Assembly (NCBI RefSeq): GCF_039531695.1
Contig: NZ_BAAAQN010000025.1
Location: 62,001-126,000 of the forward strand
DNA from: Catenulispora yoronensis
GTDB taxonomy: Bacteria; Actinomycetota; Actinomycetes; Streptomycetales; Catenulisporaceae
DNA: 64,000 bases
Reading direction: 5' to 3'
Shown here: piece by piece, positions 18,901 to 28,500 of the stretch
How the letters are laid out: every line of letters begins with the position of its first letter
How positions within the stretch are numbered: position 1 is the first letter of the stretch
The notes under the pieces: generated by a model
What the model was told of the DNA's origin: nothing
The model's input: the letters and a program-made list of their open reading frames with translations, nothing else
Database searches by the model: none
Translations under genes and position numbers: made by a program

Positions 18901-21900
18901 GAGCTGCTCGGGGTCCGGAACAGCGGCGAGATCGATGACCCTCAGGGCCGCCTCCGACGCCGGGAGGCTGCGCTGGACGGCGCGGCCTTCGACGTCTTCG
19001 AACACCGTCCGCAGAGCGGGGTGCCGCACCACGAGCGCATCGAACGCGCGACGCAACGCGGGGACGTCGAGCGGGCCGGTCAGGCGAGCGGCGATCGGGA
19101 CGTTGTACGCCGGGGACTCGGGTGCGTACTCGGCGAGGAACCACAGGCGCTCCTGGGCCGAGGACAACGGGAACGGGCCGTCGCCGGGCAGCACCGGGAC
19201 CGGGTCGGCGGGTCCGGCGGTCCGGGCCCGGGCCCAGTCGGCGAGCGCACTCGGACTGGGATGTTCGAACACTGTCAGCACCGGGACGTCCGTGCCGAGC
19301 ACGGCGGACAGGCGGGTCGCGGCGTGGGCGGCGTCCAGGGAGTGGCCCCCGGCAGCGAAGAAGTCGTCGCCACCGGCCAGCGGGCGGCCCAGGACGTCGG
19401 ACCAGACCTGGACCACCAGGGCCTCCAGTCCGCCGCGCGGGCCGAGGTCCGGACCGGTGGCTGCGGGCCGGATCGGAAGGGCCGCCAGCGCGACGCGATC
19501 GAGCTTGCCGTGAGGCGTCGACGGAAGCCCGGGGAGCGGGAGCAGCAGATCGGGAATCAGGTAGCCGGGCAGCAGGCTGCCCAGGTGGGTCCTCAGCCCG
19601 ACGGGATCAGGACCCTGTTTCGCTGTCGGGTCGAGCACGTAGTAGCCGACGAGACGGCCTTCCCGCGCGACGACTGCCGCAGCCGACACGCCGGGATGCG
19701 CGGTGAGGGCGGACTCGGCCTCGCCGGGCTCGACGCGGTAGCCGCGGATCTTCAGCTGCGCGTCTGCCCGGCCCAGATGCGCCAGGCGCCCGGCCCGGTC
19801 GTAGCGCGCCAGATCCCCAGTGCGGTACCACCGCGCTCCATCGGCTGCCGGGACGAAGCGTTCAGCGGTGGCGGCCGGGCGGCCGGCGTAGCCGAGGCCC
19901 AGTCCGGCTCCGGAGATCCAGACCTCGCCGACCGCGCCGACCGGGACGCGGGAGCCCGATCCGGTCGCGAGTTTCAGCGCGGTGCCGGGGATGGGTCGCC
20001 CGATCCCGATGCGGTCGGGGTCGTCGACGCGCGCGACGGTGGACCACACGGTCGTCTCGGTGGGCCCGTAGAGGTTCCACAGCTCGGCACCGTGTTTCAG
20101 CAGTTCGGACGCCACCCCAACGGGCAGCGCCTCGCCGCCGCACAGCGCACGGAAGCCCGGTCCGGGCCGCCACCCGGCGTCCAGGAGCAGCCGCCAGGTG
20201 GCCGGGGTGCCCTGCAGCACGTCGCAGTCGGCAGCCTCCAACAGCCGTGCGAGCGCCGTCCCGTCGTGGGTGGTGGCCGGGTCGGCGAGGGTGACACAGG
20301 CCCCGGACGTGAGCGGGCCGAAGAGTTCGAGGGCTGCGATGTCGAAGGTGAAGGGAGTGACCGCGACCAGTCGGCTGCGCGCGGACAATCCGGGCTCGTG
20401 GCCCGTCATCGCGGCGAGGAAAGCGGTCAGGGCAGAATGCGGGACGGCGACGCCCTTGGGTTCGCCGGTGCTGCCGGAGGTGAAGAGGATGTAGGCGGGG
20501 CTGTCCGCCGGCACCGCGTGCGACCGGTCGACGAGAGCGGCCGAACCGGCAATCACGTCGGCGTCGATGGGCAGCACCGCCGCGAAGGTGATCCGGGCTG
20601 CCGACTCCGAATCCGTCAGCACCACGGCGACATCGGCGATCTCCGCCATTCGCCGCAGCCGCGCCTCGGGCAGCGCCGGATCCAACAGCACGTACGCCGT
20701 ACCGGCGAGCCAGCATCCGAGCAGCGCGGAAACCGTGCCAGGAGTGCGTCCGGCGCAGATCCCGACGGCCGCGCCGGACGCGACACCGGCCGACCGGAGC
20801 TGCGCGGCCACCTTCCCGGCGGACTGCCACAGCTGTCCGTAGCTCCACACCGAGCCGTCCTCCGCAGCGATCGCCGACCGGTGCGGATCGGCGGCGGCGG
20901 TTCGGGCGACTGCGGCCAGTACGGATTCACCGACCAGCAGCTCGGATCCGTCACCCCAATCGCTCAAGGACTGCGCGTCGGTCTCTGTCAGAATCGTTTC
21001 GAGCACGACGTCCGCGTCAGCGGTCATCGCGTCCAGGAGCTCGACGAAGTGCCCGAGCATTCCGGACACGGTCTGCTGATCGAACAACGCCGTGTCGTAT
21101 TCGCAGAAGCCGCCGATTCCCCCGAACCCCCGGCCACCAGCGTCACCAGCGCGGTCTTCACCGCCAGGACCGACACGGCCGTGACGGCCTTCGCCGCGAC
21201 CATCGCCGCCACCGCCGACATCGCCACCACGGTCATGACCGTCACCGCCTTCGTCGTCGCCATCGGTGAGCCACAGCGCCAGGTCGAACCGCGTGACCGG
21301 CAACTCGGCCGCGAGCGGCCGCACCCGCAGTCCCGGCAGCTCCAGGCGCGGCGGGGCGGTGTTGTTCAGCGCGAGCATCGTCTGCACCACCGGGTTCCGG
21401 GACAGGTCCCGCTCCGGGGCCAGCGCCTCGACGAGCTTCTCGAACGGCAGGTCCTGGTGCGCGTACGCCGCCAGGCACACCCGCCGCATCCGCGCCAGCA
21501 GCTCGCGCGCGGTCGGCTCCCCGGACAGGTCCGCACGGAGCACCACGGTGTTGGCGAAGCTGCCGACGGTGCGCTCGACATCCGGGTGCGGGCGGCCCGC
21601 GACGGGCGTCCCGAACAGCACGTCGTGCTGCCCGCTGTAGGCCGACAGCATGGCGGCGAATGCGGCCGCCAGCACCATGAACTCGGTGCAACCCGCCAAG
21701 GCGGCCAAAGCCCTGATCCGGACCGCCAGCGCAGCCGGGACCACCAGCGGCAGCGCAGCTCCGTCGAACCGCTGGCGCGGCGGCCGCGGGCGGTCGGCCG
21801 GCAGCTCCACCACGAGAGGGGCGCCGTTCAGTTCGGAGCGCCAGAAGGCGGTGAGGGCGCCTAGGGCCGCCCCGGTCATCCTGTTCCGCTGCCAGTGTGC

Positions 21901-24900
21901 GAAGTCGCCGTACTGGACGACGACCGACTCGGCCGGGACTTCGGCCCGGCCCAAATACGCCGCACCGATCTCCTCGGCCAGGATCGCCGCCGACCAGCCG
22001 TCCGCGGCGATGTGGTGGACGACGACCGAGAGCACGTACTCCTCGTCGCCGACGCGGACCAGCAGGGCCCGGACCGGGACCTCCCGAGCCAGGTCAAACG
22101 GCCGCCGCACGACGTCAAGGAGCAGGCGGTCGGCGAGCGCCGGATCGGCGGCGGCGTCGACATACAGCAGCGCGACCGGCTCGGCCAGGACGGAAAAGAG
22201 CCCCTCGTCACCTTCCCGAACCACCGAGCGCAGGACTTCGTGCCGGGCCACCACCGTGTCCCAGGCCGTGGCCAGGCGGGCAGCGTCCAGCGGCCCGATG
22301 ATCCGCGCCGAGAGCGGCAGATGGTAGGCCGGGGAATCGGGCTCCAGGCGGGACAGGAACCACAACCGCTCCTGTGCGTACGACAGTGGCGCCGGGCGTG
22401 GTCCCGGCTCGATCGCGCCGGCCGCCGAGCCGGGTTCGGCCGCCGCCACGACCTCGGACAAGGCAGCGAGCGTGGTGCGGGTGAACACCGTGATCAGGTC
22501 GAGGGCGACGCCAAGCCGTGCGGCCAGGCGCGAGACGAGGCGCGACGCCAGCAGCGAGTGGCCTCCGAGGTCGAAGAAGTCGTCGTCGGGGCCGATCGCA
22601 GAGTCCTCCACACCCAGCAGTTCCGCCCAGATCCGGGCGACGGCGTCCTCGGTCGCGGTCCGAGGGCGGGCCGGGTCGGCAGAGTGTTCGGCCCAGCGGG
22701 GTACCGGCAGCCGAGTCGGATCGACCTTGCCGTTGCGGGTGAGCGGGAGGGAGTCGATCACCGAGAGCGAGGCGGGAACCAGGTAGTCCGGCAGGGTCGT
22801 GGCCAGCCAGGAGCGCAGTTCCGCCATGGCGGTCGGGTGGTCGATGACCACATACGCGGCCAGTCGGTTGTCCGTGGCTGAGAGCCGGTGTGCGGTCACG
22901 GCGGCCGCCGTGATCGCTGGGTGCCGCATGAGCACGGCCTCGACCTCGCCCGGCTCCGCACGATGGCCGCGGATTTTCACCTGCGAGTCGCCGCGTCCTC
23001 GGAACAGCAGCGAACCGTCGCCGAGCCGGCGGGCCAGATCGCCCGTGCGGTACCAGCGCTCGCCGTCCGGCCCGGGGACGAAACGCTCAGCTGTCCGCGC
23101 AGGTTGACCGGTGTAGCCGCGAGCCAGCCCGGGACCGCCGATCCACACCTCGCCGACCGCCCCGCTTGGCACCGGACGGCCGTCGGCGTCGCGCAAAACC
23201 ACTCGGCTGCCGTTGACCGCATGGCCGATCGGAACGCTCAGCAGACCGCTGATATCCCTGCTGCCAACCGACACCGGATACGCCGTGACACAGGTAGTCG
23301 CCTCGGCCGGGCCGTAACCGTTGACGACGATCAGGCCGGGCGCAGCCGCCAGAGCGCGGCGTACGTGCGGAACCGACAGCGCCTCGCCGCCGATCAGCAC
23401 GGTCCGCAGCCCGCACAGCGCTGCCGGATCCTCGTCCACGACCGCGTGAAACAGCGCGGTCGCCATGACAGCCGCAGTGACACCGTGCTCGCGGATGGCG
23501 GCACCGATCGCTTCAGCGGTGAACGCCAACTCGGGATGCACCACGCCGCACGCACCGTGCAACAGCGTGCCCCAGATCTCCCAGGTGGCCGCGTCGAAGG
23601 ACACTGACGACAGCCACAACAGGGTCCGGTCCGGGCCCAGGCCGCTGTAGTCGCCGGGCCGGACCAGGTCGACGACGCCGCGATGCGTGAGCGCGACGGC
23701 CTTGGGGCGTCCGGTGGAGCCGGAGGTGAAGATCTGAGCCGCCAGCATGTCAGGATGCGGCGATTCCTCGAACGCGCTCTCGGACTGTTCGGCCCAGGAG
23801 TCGCGGTGATCGATGAACAGGGTGTCGACCGTCGCGAGGAAATCAGCACCCGGAGTCGTAGTGATGGCGTGGGCTATTCCGGCTTCGGCGAGCATGAGTT
23901 CCAGACGCTGCTGCGGATATCCGGCGTCCAGCGCCACGTAGTGCCCGCCGGCCTTCAGCACTGCCAGGCACGCCACCGCGAAGTCCGCGGACCGTGGCAG
24001 GCACACGCCGACCGGGGTTTCCGGGCCTACTCCGCGACCGCGCAGGGCCCGGGCGATCTGGTTGGTGAGCCGGTCCAGGTCGCGGTAGCTGAGGGTACGG
24101 TCGCCATCGACGATGGCCGGCGCGTTCGGGCTCGCCGTGACCATCGCGGCGAACAGGTCGACGATTGTCCCAGTGTGCTGCGACCGCGCCTGAGGACCTT
24201 CGGCTTCGGCAGCGTCCGTGGCCAGCGGCACCTCACCGATCGGCCGTGCCGGGTCGGCGACCGCCGCGGCCAGGAACCCGGCGAAACAGTCGGCCAACGA
24301 GCCGACCGTGGCGGCGTCGAGCAGATCGGAGCGGTACTCCCAGGCGATGTGCAGGGCCTCGCCGTCTTCCTCGATCAGACAGCCGAGGTCGAACTTGGCA
24401 TCGGAGGCGTCGATCGGCACCGGCTCGGCGCGCACTCCGGCCAGCAGGTCGGAGACATCGAGGCGGGGTTGCAGCGTGAGTCCGACGTCGAACAACGGCG
24501 CGCGGCCCGGAACCCGCGCGGCACCGGATGCCGCGACGATCCGCTCCAGCGGCGCGGCCTGATGGGCGAGGGCCTCGCGACCGCGGTCGCGAACCTGTTC
24601 CACCAGCGCCGAGAAGCCGGTGCCGTCGTCGATGACGGTGCGCTGCGGCAACGTATTGACGAAGCAGCCGACCAGGGCGGCCGTCTCCGGACGGATCCGT
24701 CCGGAGACCGGGACGCCGACGACCAGGTCGTGGGAGCCCGTGAACCGCCGCAGGACGGCGGCCAGCCCGGCGTGCAGAACGGTGAACAGAGTGGTCCGGG
24801 ATTCGCGGGCCTGGCTACGAAGCTGCCCCACGACGTGTGCTGGGATCACCGTGCGATACGTCGCGGCCGGGCCCGCCTCGCTCGTCGGGCGGAGACGATC

Positions 24901-25581
24901 GGTCGGAAGGTCCAACGGCTCGGGCGGATCCGCGAGAGTGTGCTGCCAGTACGAGACGGCCGCGTCAGCTTGCGCACGCGCATCGGCTCCGGCTTCCCAG
25001 ACCGCGTAGTCACCGCACTGGATCGGAAGCGGCGCGAAAGCCGGTGTCTCGCCGTCGTGCTCGGTGCGGTAGGCCGCTGCCAGATCGGTGAGCAGAATCG
25101 GCAGAGACCAGGCGTCTGCGGCGATGTGGTGCACGGCGATCAGGAGCAGGTACTCGCCGGGGTCCATCGGCCACAGGATCGCGCGCACCACAGGACCGGC
25201 GGCCAAGTCGAAGGGCTCTGCGACAGCCGCGCGCAGGGCGTCGAGGGGCTCCACCCCGTTGCGCTCACGGATCTCCAGCCGGATATCGGCTTCAGCATGG
25301 ACCTGCTGCACCGGGACTCCGTCGATCGTGGAGAAAACGGTGCGCAGCGCCTCGTGCCGGGTCGCGACGGCCGTGAGAGCGCGCTGGAGCGCGGGCAGGT
25401 CCAGCTCGCCATACAGGCGCAGCGCGGCCGGCATCGTATAGCGCGAGCTGTGCGGCGCCAGGTGATGGAGCAGCCATATGCGGCGCTGTGCGGCGGTCGC
25501 CGGAAACGTCGTGAGGCCGCGCTCGGCGTCGGCATGCAGGCGCTCGGCCAGCTGGCGCCTCGGCGCTGACAGGTCGGTCAT
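15970..25581 (-). CDS. Three-module NRPS: C-A-PCP x3
   Basis: 3203 aa from ATG 25581 (ATGA overlap upstream). Modules in order: C1 (HHIAADAW ~153), A1 (TSGSTGRPKA ~622), PCP1 (GGHSL ~1008); C2 (HHIAADGW ~1192), A2 (TSGSTGEPKG ~1703), PCP2 (GGHSL ~2082); C3 (HHIIADGW ~2272), A3 (TSGSTGKPKG ~2748), PCP3 (GGNSL ~3140). Specificity residues read by eye against the GrsA pattern: A1 D-A-W-V-L-G-G-T-C; A2 D-I-L-Q-L-G-L-V-W, one residue from the textbook glycine code; A3 D-V-K-H-M-G-M-I-A, which I cannot assign. There is no epimerase, methyltransferase or thioesterase domain. A Gly/Asp/Arg-rich insertion of about 45 residues lies in C2 (~1443-1490, DNA 21120-21250). A longer open frame reaches 26907 but overlaps the previous gene, so 25581 is the start. 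Confidence 0.95.
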   Translation of the reverse strand: MTDLSAPRRQLAERLHADAERGLTTFPATAAQRRIWLLHHLAPHSSRYTMPAALRLYGELDLPALQRALTAVATRHEALRTVFSTIDGVPVQQVHAEADIRLEIRERNGVEPLDALRAAVAEPFDLAAGPVVRAILWPMDPGEYLLLIAVHHIAADAWSLPILLTDLAAAYRTEHDGETPAFAPLPIQCGDYAVWEAGADARAQADAAVSYWQHTLADPPEPLDLPTDRLRPTSEAGPAATYRTVIPAHVVGQLRSQARESRTTLFTVLHAGLAAVLRRFTGSHDLVVGVPVSGRIRPETAALVGCFVNTLPQRTVIDDGTGFSALVEQVRDRGREALAHQAAPLERIVAASGAARVPGRAPLFDVGLTLQPRLDVSDLLAGVRAEPVPIDASDAKFDLGCLIEEDGEALHIAWEYRSDLLDAATVGSLADCFAGFLAAAVADPARPIGEVPLATDAAEAEGPQARSQHTGTIVDLFAAMVTASPNAPAIVDGDRTLSYRDLDRLTNQIARALRGRGVGPETPVGVCLPRSADFAVACLAVLKAGGHYVALDAGYPQQRLELMLAEAGIAHAITTTPGADFLATVDTLFIDHRDSWAEQSESAFEESPHPDMLAAQIFTSGSTGRPKAVALTHRGVVDLVRPGDYSGLGPDRTLLWLSSVSFDAATWEIWGTLLHGACGVVHPELAFTAEAIGAAIREHGVTAAVMATALFHAVVDEDPAALCGLRTVLIGGEALSVPHVRRALAAAPGLIVVNGYGPAEATTCVTAYPVSVGSRDISGLLSVPIGHAVNGSRVVLRDADGRPVPSGAVGEVWIGGPGLARGYTGQPARTAERFVPGPDGERWYRTGDLARRLGDGSLLFRGRGDSQVKIRGHRAEPGEVEAVLMRHPAITAAAVTAHRLSATDNRLAAYVVIDHPTAMAELRSWLATTLPDYLVPASLSVIDSLPLTRNGKVDPTRLPVPRWAEHSADPARPRTATEDAVARIWAELLGVEDSAIGPDDDFFDLGGHSLLASRLVSRLAARLGVALDLITVFTRTTLAALSEVVAAAEPGSAAGAIEPGPRPAPLSYAQERLWFLSRLEPDSPAYHLPLSARIIGPLDAARLATAWDTVVARHEVLRSVVREGDEGLFSVLAEPVALLYVDAAADPALADRLLLDVVRRPFDLAREVPVRALLVRVGDEEYVLSVVVHHIAADGWSAAILAEEIGAAYLGRAEVPAESVVVQYGDFAHWQRNRMTGAALGALTAFWRSELNGAPLVVELPADRPRPPRQRFDGAALPLVVPAALAVRIRALAALAGCTEFMVLAAAFAAMLSAYSGQHDVLFGTPVAGRPHPDVERTVGSFANTVVLRADLSGEPTARELLARMRRVCLAAYAHQDLPFEKLVEALAPERDLSRNPVVQTMLALNNTAPPRLELPGLRVRPLAAELPVTRFDLALWLTDGDDEGGDGHDRGGDVGGGGDGRGEGRHGRVGPGGEDRAGDAGGRGFGGIGGFCEYDTALFDQQTVSGMLGHFVELLDAMTADADVVLETILTETDAQSLSDWGDGSELLVGESVLAAVARTAAADPHRSAIAAEDGSVWSYGQLWQSAGKVAAQLRSAGVASGAAVGICAGRTPGTVSALLGCWLAGTAYVLLDPALPEARLRRMAEIADVAVVLTDSESAARITFAAVLPIDADVIAGSAALVDRSHAVPADSPAYILFTSGSTGEPKGVAVPHSALTAFLAAMTGHEPGLSARSRLVAVTPFTFDIAALELFGPLTSGACVTLADPATTHDGTALARLLEAADCDVLQGTPATWRLLLDAGWRPGPGFRALCGGEALPVGVASELLKHGAELWNLYGPTETTVWSTVARVDDPDRIGIGRPIPGTALKLATGSGSRVPVGAVGEVWISGAGLGLGYAGRPAATAERFVPAADGARWYRTGDLARYDRAGRLAHLGRADAQLKIRGYRVEPGEAESALTAHPGVSAAAVVAREGRLVGYYVLDPTAKQGPDPVGLRTHLGSLLPGYLIPDLLLPLPGLPSTPHGKLDRVALAALPIRPAATGPDLGPRGGLEALVVQVWSDVLGRPLAGGDDFFAAGGHSLDAAHAATRLSAVLGTDVPVLTVFEHPSPSALADWARARTAGPADPVPVLPGDGPFPLSSAQERLWFLAEYAPESPAYNVPIAARLTGPLDVPALRRAFDALVVRHPALRTVFEDVEGRAVQRSLPASEAALRVIDLAAVPDPEQLAAVLADAAATRPFRLAEGEPPFRVTVIRLSEHDHVLVLLLHHIIADGWSVSLLARDLAAAYTGTELAEPALRHSDYAAWQRGRGARAAGQLTRRREELAGAPHTLELPADRPRPPERRHRGRTLPLAAGTGLTGRIRTLAQESGGTEFMVLLAAFAATLTRFSGQEDLLIGTPAANRTVPGAADVVGLFAETLVLRVDTSGDPTVRELLGRARRACLDAYAAPDVAFETLVEAMAPQRDPARSPLFQVMIALNNAAGAVPELPGLAVEPLAVPNRTAKFDVVLNLIDTPDDTPDGIAGGLEYDTDVYQEPLMARFAEYYVRTLREFVADPDRPLSEISTLSPAEQQTWLRDFNRVPADYDPLVCLHTLVETQAAATPDAVAVSMATDLGQPRPRLTYAELDSRANRLAGHLVDRGVRPDDVVGVALPRSLEAVVAQYAILKTGAGFLPLDPAQPPARLADILADAGARLVVTDTAGDRVLPPEPAHIHIDQPEWQTTGDAGPLSVAVSPGHVAYVVYTSGSTGKPKGVQIEHRAICNNLLWMQQDWPLDASDRMLHKTTTTFDVAVKEVFWPLLAGAELVLARPGSQRDPEYLVDLIEDAGITITHFVPSMLELAVEALDAAGAVFPDSLRYVMCGAETLPVATQEAFFAHGSADLLHMYGPTETAIAVTGWTCKRAQSRSRVPLGVPMPLVELYVLDRHARPVPPGVWGELYVGGASLGRGYLGRAAETAAAFVPDMLSGRRGARLYRTGDVVRHGPDGLLEFRGRADNQIKIRGFRVELGEIEAALAAEPDVRQAAAVLRGRGADARLVGYAVPAPGEDLDPEDLRRRLRGRLPDYMVPADIVVLTAMPLGDNAKIDRAALPDPVPRQRTGSAAAPRDPFETAVAEVWAEILGTDTGLVGVDDDFFVLGGNSLQAARIAARLRERFGCELRLRDVFVDPTVAGIARLLRAAGQTTTIRRQVRRAQTTQSERRLP

Positions 25582-28500
25582 GCTCCACTCACCTCGTCGG
25601 TCAGCAGCTGGACGATGTCGTCGGGCAACGCGGCGATGCGCGCGGCCAGGGCGGCGGGGTCGTCGAACGCCCGGGGCAGGACGGTGATCGGCGCCGCCGG
25701 CGCGGTGGCCGCGGCCAACGCCTCGGCCAGCCCCGCGACCGTCGGGTGGCTGAACAGCGCGACCACCGGCACGTCGACGTCGAGCGCGGCTCCGATCCGG
25801 AGAGCGGCCTGCGCGGCCAGCAGGGAGTGACCGCCCAGGTCGAAGAAATCGTCGTGGCGTCCGACGCGGCGTCCGCCCAGCAGCTCGCCGACGATGTCGG
25901 CGACGGTGCGCTCGCGGTCGTCGGCCGGAGGTTCGAACGCCGGGCCGCGAACCGCCTCCGGGAGCGGCAGGGCGCGGCGGTCGAGCTTGCCGTTGACGGT
26001 CACCGGCCAGGCGTCGAGGACGACGACGGCCGAGGGCACCATCGGCGCCGGGAGGACGGTGCGGAGACGGGCTCGGAGGTCGGCGGGCGCCGGCGGGACC
26101 GGCCCGTCCGGCACCGCGTAGCCGACCAGCACCGGCTGTCCGCCGATCGGCCGCGTCACCACCAGCGCCGATCCCACGCCCGGCTGGGCGGCCAGCACGG
26201 CCTGCACCTCGCCGAGCTCGATCCGCACCCCTCGCAGCTTGACCTGCTGGTCGCGGCGTCCCAGAAACCTGAGATGTCCGTCGGGCCGGTACCGCACCAC
26301 GTCCCCGGTGCGGTACATCCGCGCACCGGGCCGCTCGGCGAACGGATCCGGCACGAACGCCTCCGCGGTCGCTCCGGGACGCCCGAGGTAGCCGCGCGCC
26401 AGGCCGACGCCGCCGACGTGCAACTCCCCCGGCACGCCGACCGGGACCGGACGGCCCGCGGCGTCCAGCACCCGGACCGGGCAGTTCCGCACCGCACGGC
26501 CGATCGGCACCATGCCGGAACCCGAACCGTCCGGGTCGAGCCGGTGCAGGGTGGCGAAGATCGTGGCCTCGGTCGGACCGTAGCCGTTGACCACCGAAAG
26601 CCCCGACAACCCCGGCAGCCCCGGCAGCCCCGGCAGCCCGGCGGCGATGCGCCGCAGCAACGGCTCCGGGGTCGGTTCGACGCTCACTATGAGGCGCCGC
26701 AATCCCGACCGCGAGATCCCGGCTTCCAGGGCGCTCAGCGCGAAGGGCGGGACGTAGGCATGAGTGATGCCGCGTTCGGCGAGCCATTGCACGTACTGCT
26801 CGGCGTGCGGCCGGATCTCGGCGGGCACCACATCGACCGTGGCCCCGGCGCGCAATGCGCTGAAGATCTCGAACACGGAGACGTCGAAGCCGCCGCTGGT
26901 CCACCACGCACAGACGTCGCCGGCCTCGCTCGCCAGAGCATCGAGCAGGTTGACGACTCCGGTGTGGGTGACGCAGACGCCCTTCGGTTCTCCGGTGGAA
27001 CCCGACGTGTACATGACGTACGCCGCGTTGTCCGGGCGTGCGATCTTGCGCGGCGCGGCGCGCTCGGCGTCTAGTTCGGCCGAGTCCACCGGAGACACGC
27101 CCCGCCCGAGGGCGCGCGCCAGGTCGGACGCGTACGGCTCCGGGCCGATGAGCAGGCGGATCCCGGCATCGTCGGCCAGGGAGGCGAGGCGCGCGGTGGG
27201 GTGATCGGGGTCCAGGGGGACATAGGCCGCGCCGGCCTTGAGAACCGCGAGAGCCGCGGCGATGAAGTCGGCGGAACGGTCGGCGAGGATTCCGACCCGA
27301 GCCTCCGGCCTGGCGCCGAGCTGATGCAGGCGGTCGGCGAGGGCGTCGCTCCAGCGCGTCAGGCGGCCGTAGGAGATCGTACGGTCACCGTCTCGGACGG
27401 CGATGGCATGCGGAGTCTGACATGCGTGGCGATCGACGGCCTCGTGGATGAGCTCGTCGGATACTGCGGCGACCGGGGCGTTCCAGTCGGTCTTCTCGGC
27501 TGGGGAGCGGAGATCGACCTGTTCAGCGGTGATCGCCGGGTCAGCGACGACTTGGCTGAGCAGCAAGGCGAAATGGCCAGTGAAGCGGATGGCCGTGTCG
27601 GGATCCCAGAGCGCGCTGTCATAGGTGAGACCACAGCGCAGACTCTCGGCGGTGCGGACGATCTCCACAGACAGGTCAAGCTGCGCGCCGGTGGTGGCGA
27701 CAGGCCGCGACGTGAAACGGAGGTCGCCGACGTCGACGGATCCGGCATCGAGCAGGAACGAGGTCAACGGGTCGTCGGCCGAGGTCTGCTGGAGCGCGAA
27801 CAGCGTCTGGAACAGCGGGCTGCGACCTGGGTCACGGTCGGGATGGGCGATCTCGACGAGGCGTGGCAACGGGATCCGCTGTCCGGCCAGCGCCTCGCGC
27901 ACGCGGGAGGCGACATGCCGGACCGTTTCCAGGAAGGTTCCGTCAACGGTGAGCTCGCACCGCACCGGGACGACATTGACCGCGAGGCCGAGCACGCCGG
28001 AGGTCTCCGTGGTCAGGCGTCCAGGCGCGGGCGCGCCAATGACAAGGTCGGATGCGCCGGTATAGGCGTGCAGGAGCCAGGCGTAGGCGGCGAGCAGAAC
28101 GGTGTAGGGCGAGACGTGTTCGGACGCGGCGAGTGCGTCGACCGCTCGCGCGGTGTCCGGCGACAGGTCGTGGAGATGGCGCACGCCGAGGAAGCTCTGG
28201 ACGGCGGGGCGGGGCCGGTCGGTGGGCAGGTCGAGCGGATCCGGCGGATCGGCCAGGCGGTGGTGCCAGCGGCCGAGGGCCTCTCGTGCCTCGGTCGTGG
28301 AGAGGTAGGCGCGCTCGGCGTGGACGGCGGCGGCCATGTCCGGGCCCTGCGTCGGCGAGGAAGGCGCCGCCGCCCCGATCAGTTCGCGGATCAGGGCGGT
28401 CAGGGACCACAGATCCGCCGTGATGTGGTGAACGGCGAGCGCCAGGACATGGCGATCGGTACCGAGCCGCCAATGGCGGATCCGCCACAGCGGCCCGGTT

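Noticed and set aside
16633..21864. Plus-strand open frame of 1743 codons
   Set aside because: It is antisense to the three-module NRPS; its translation is Gly/Arg/Val/Gln-rich without domains, a GC-bias shadow.
15970..26907. Longer start for the three-module NRPS at 26907
   Set aside because: The extra 440 residues overlap the coding A-PCP region of the previous NRPS in another frame and have no domain; ATG 25581 with an ATGA overlap is much better.
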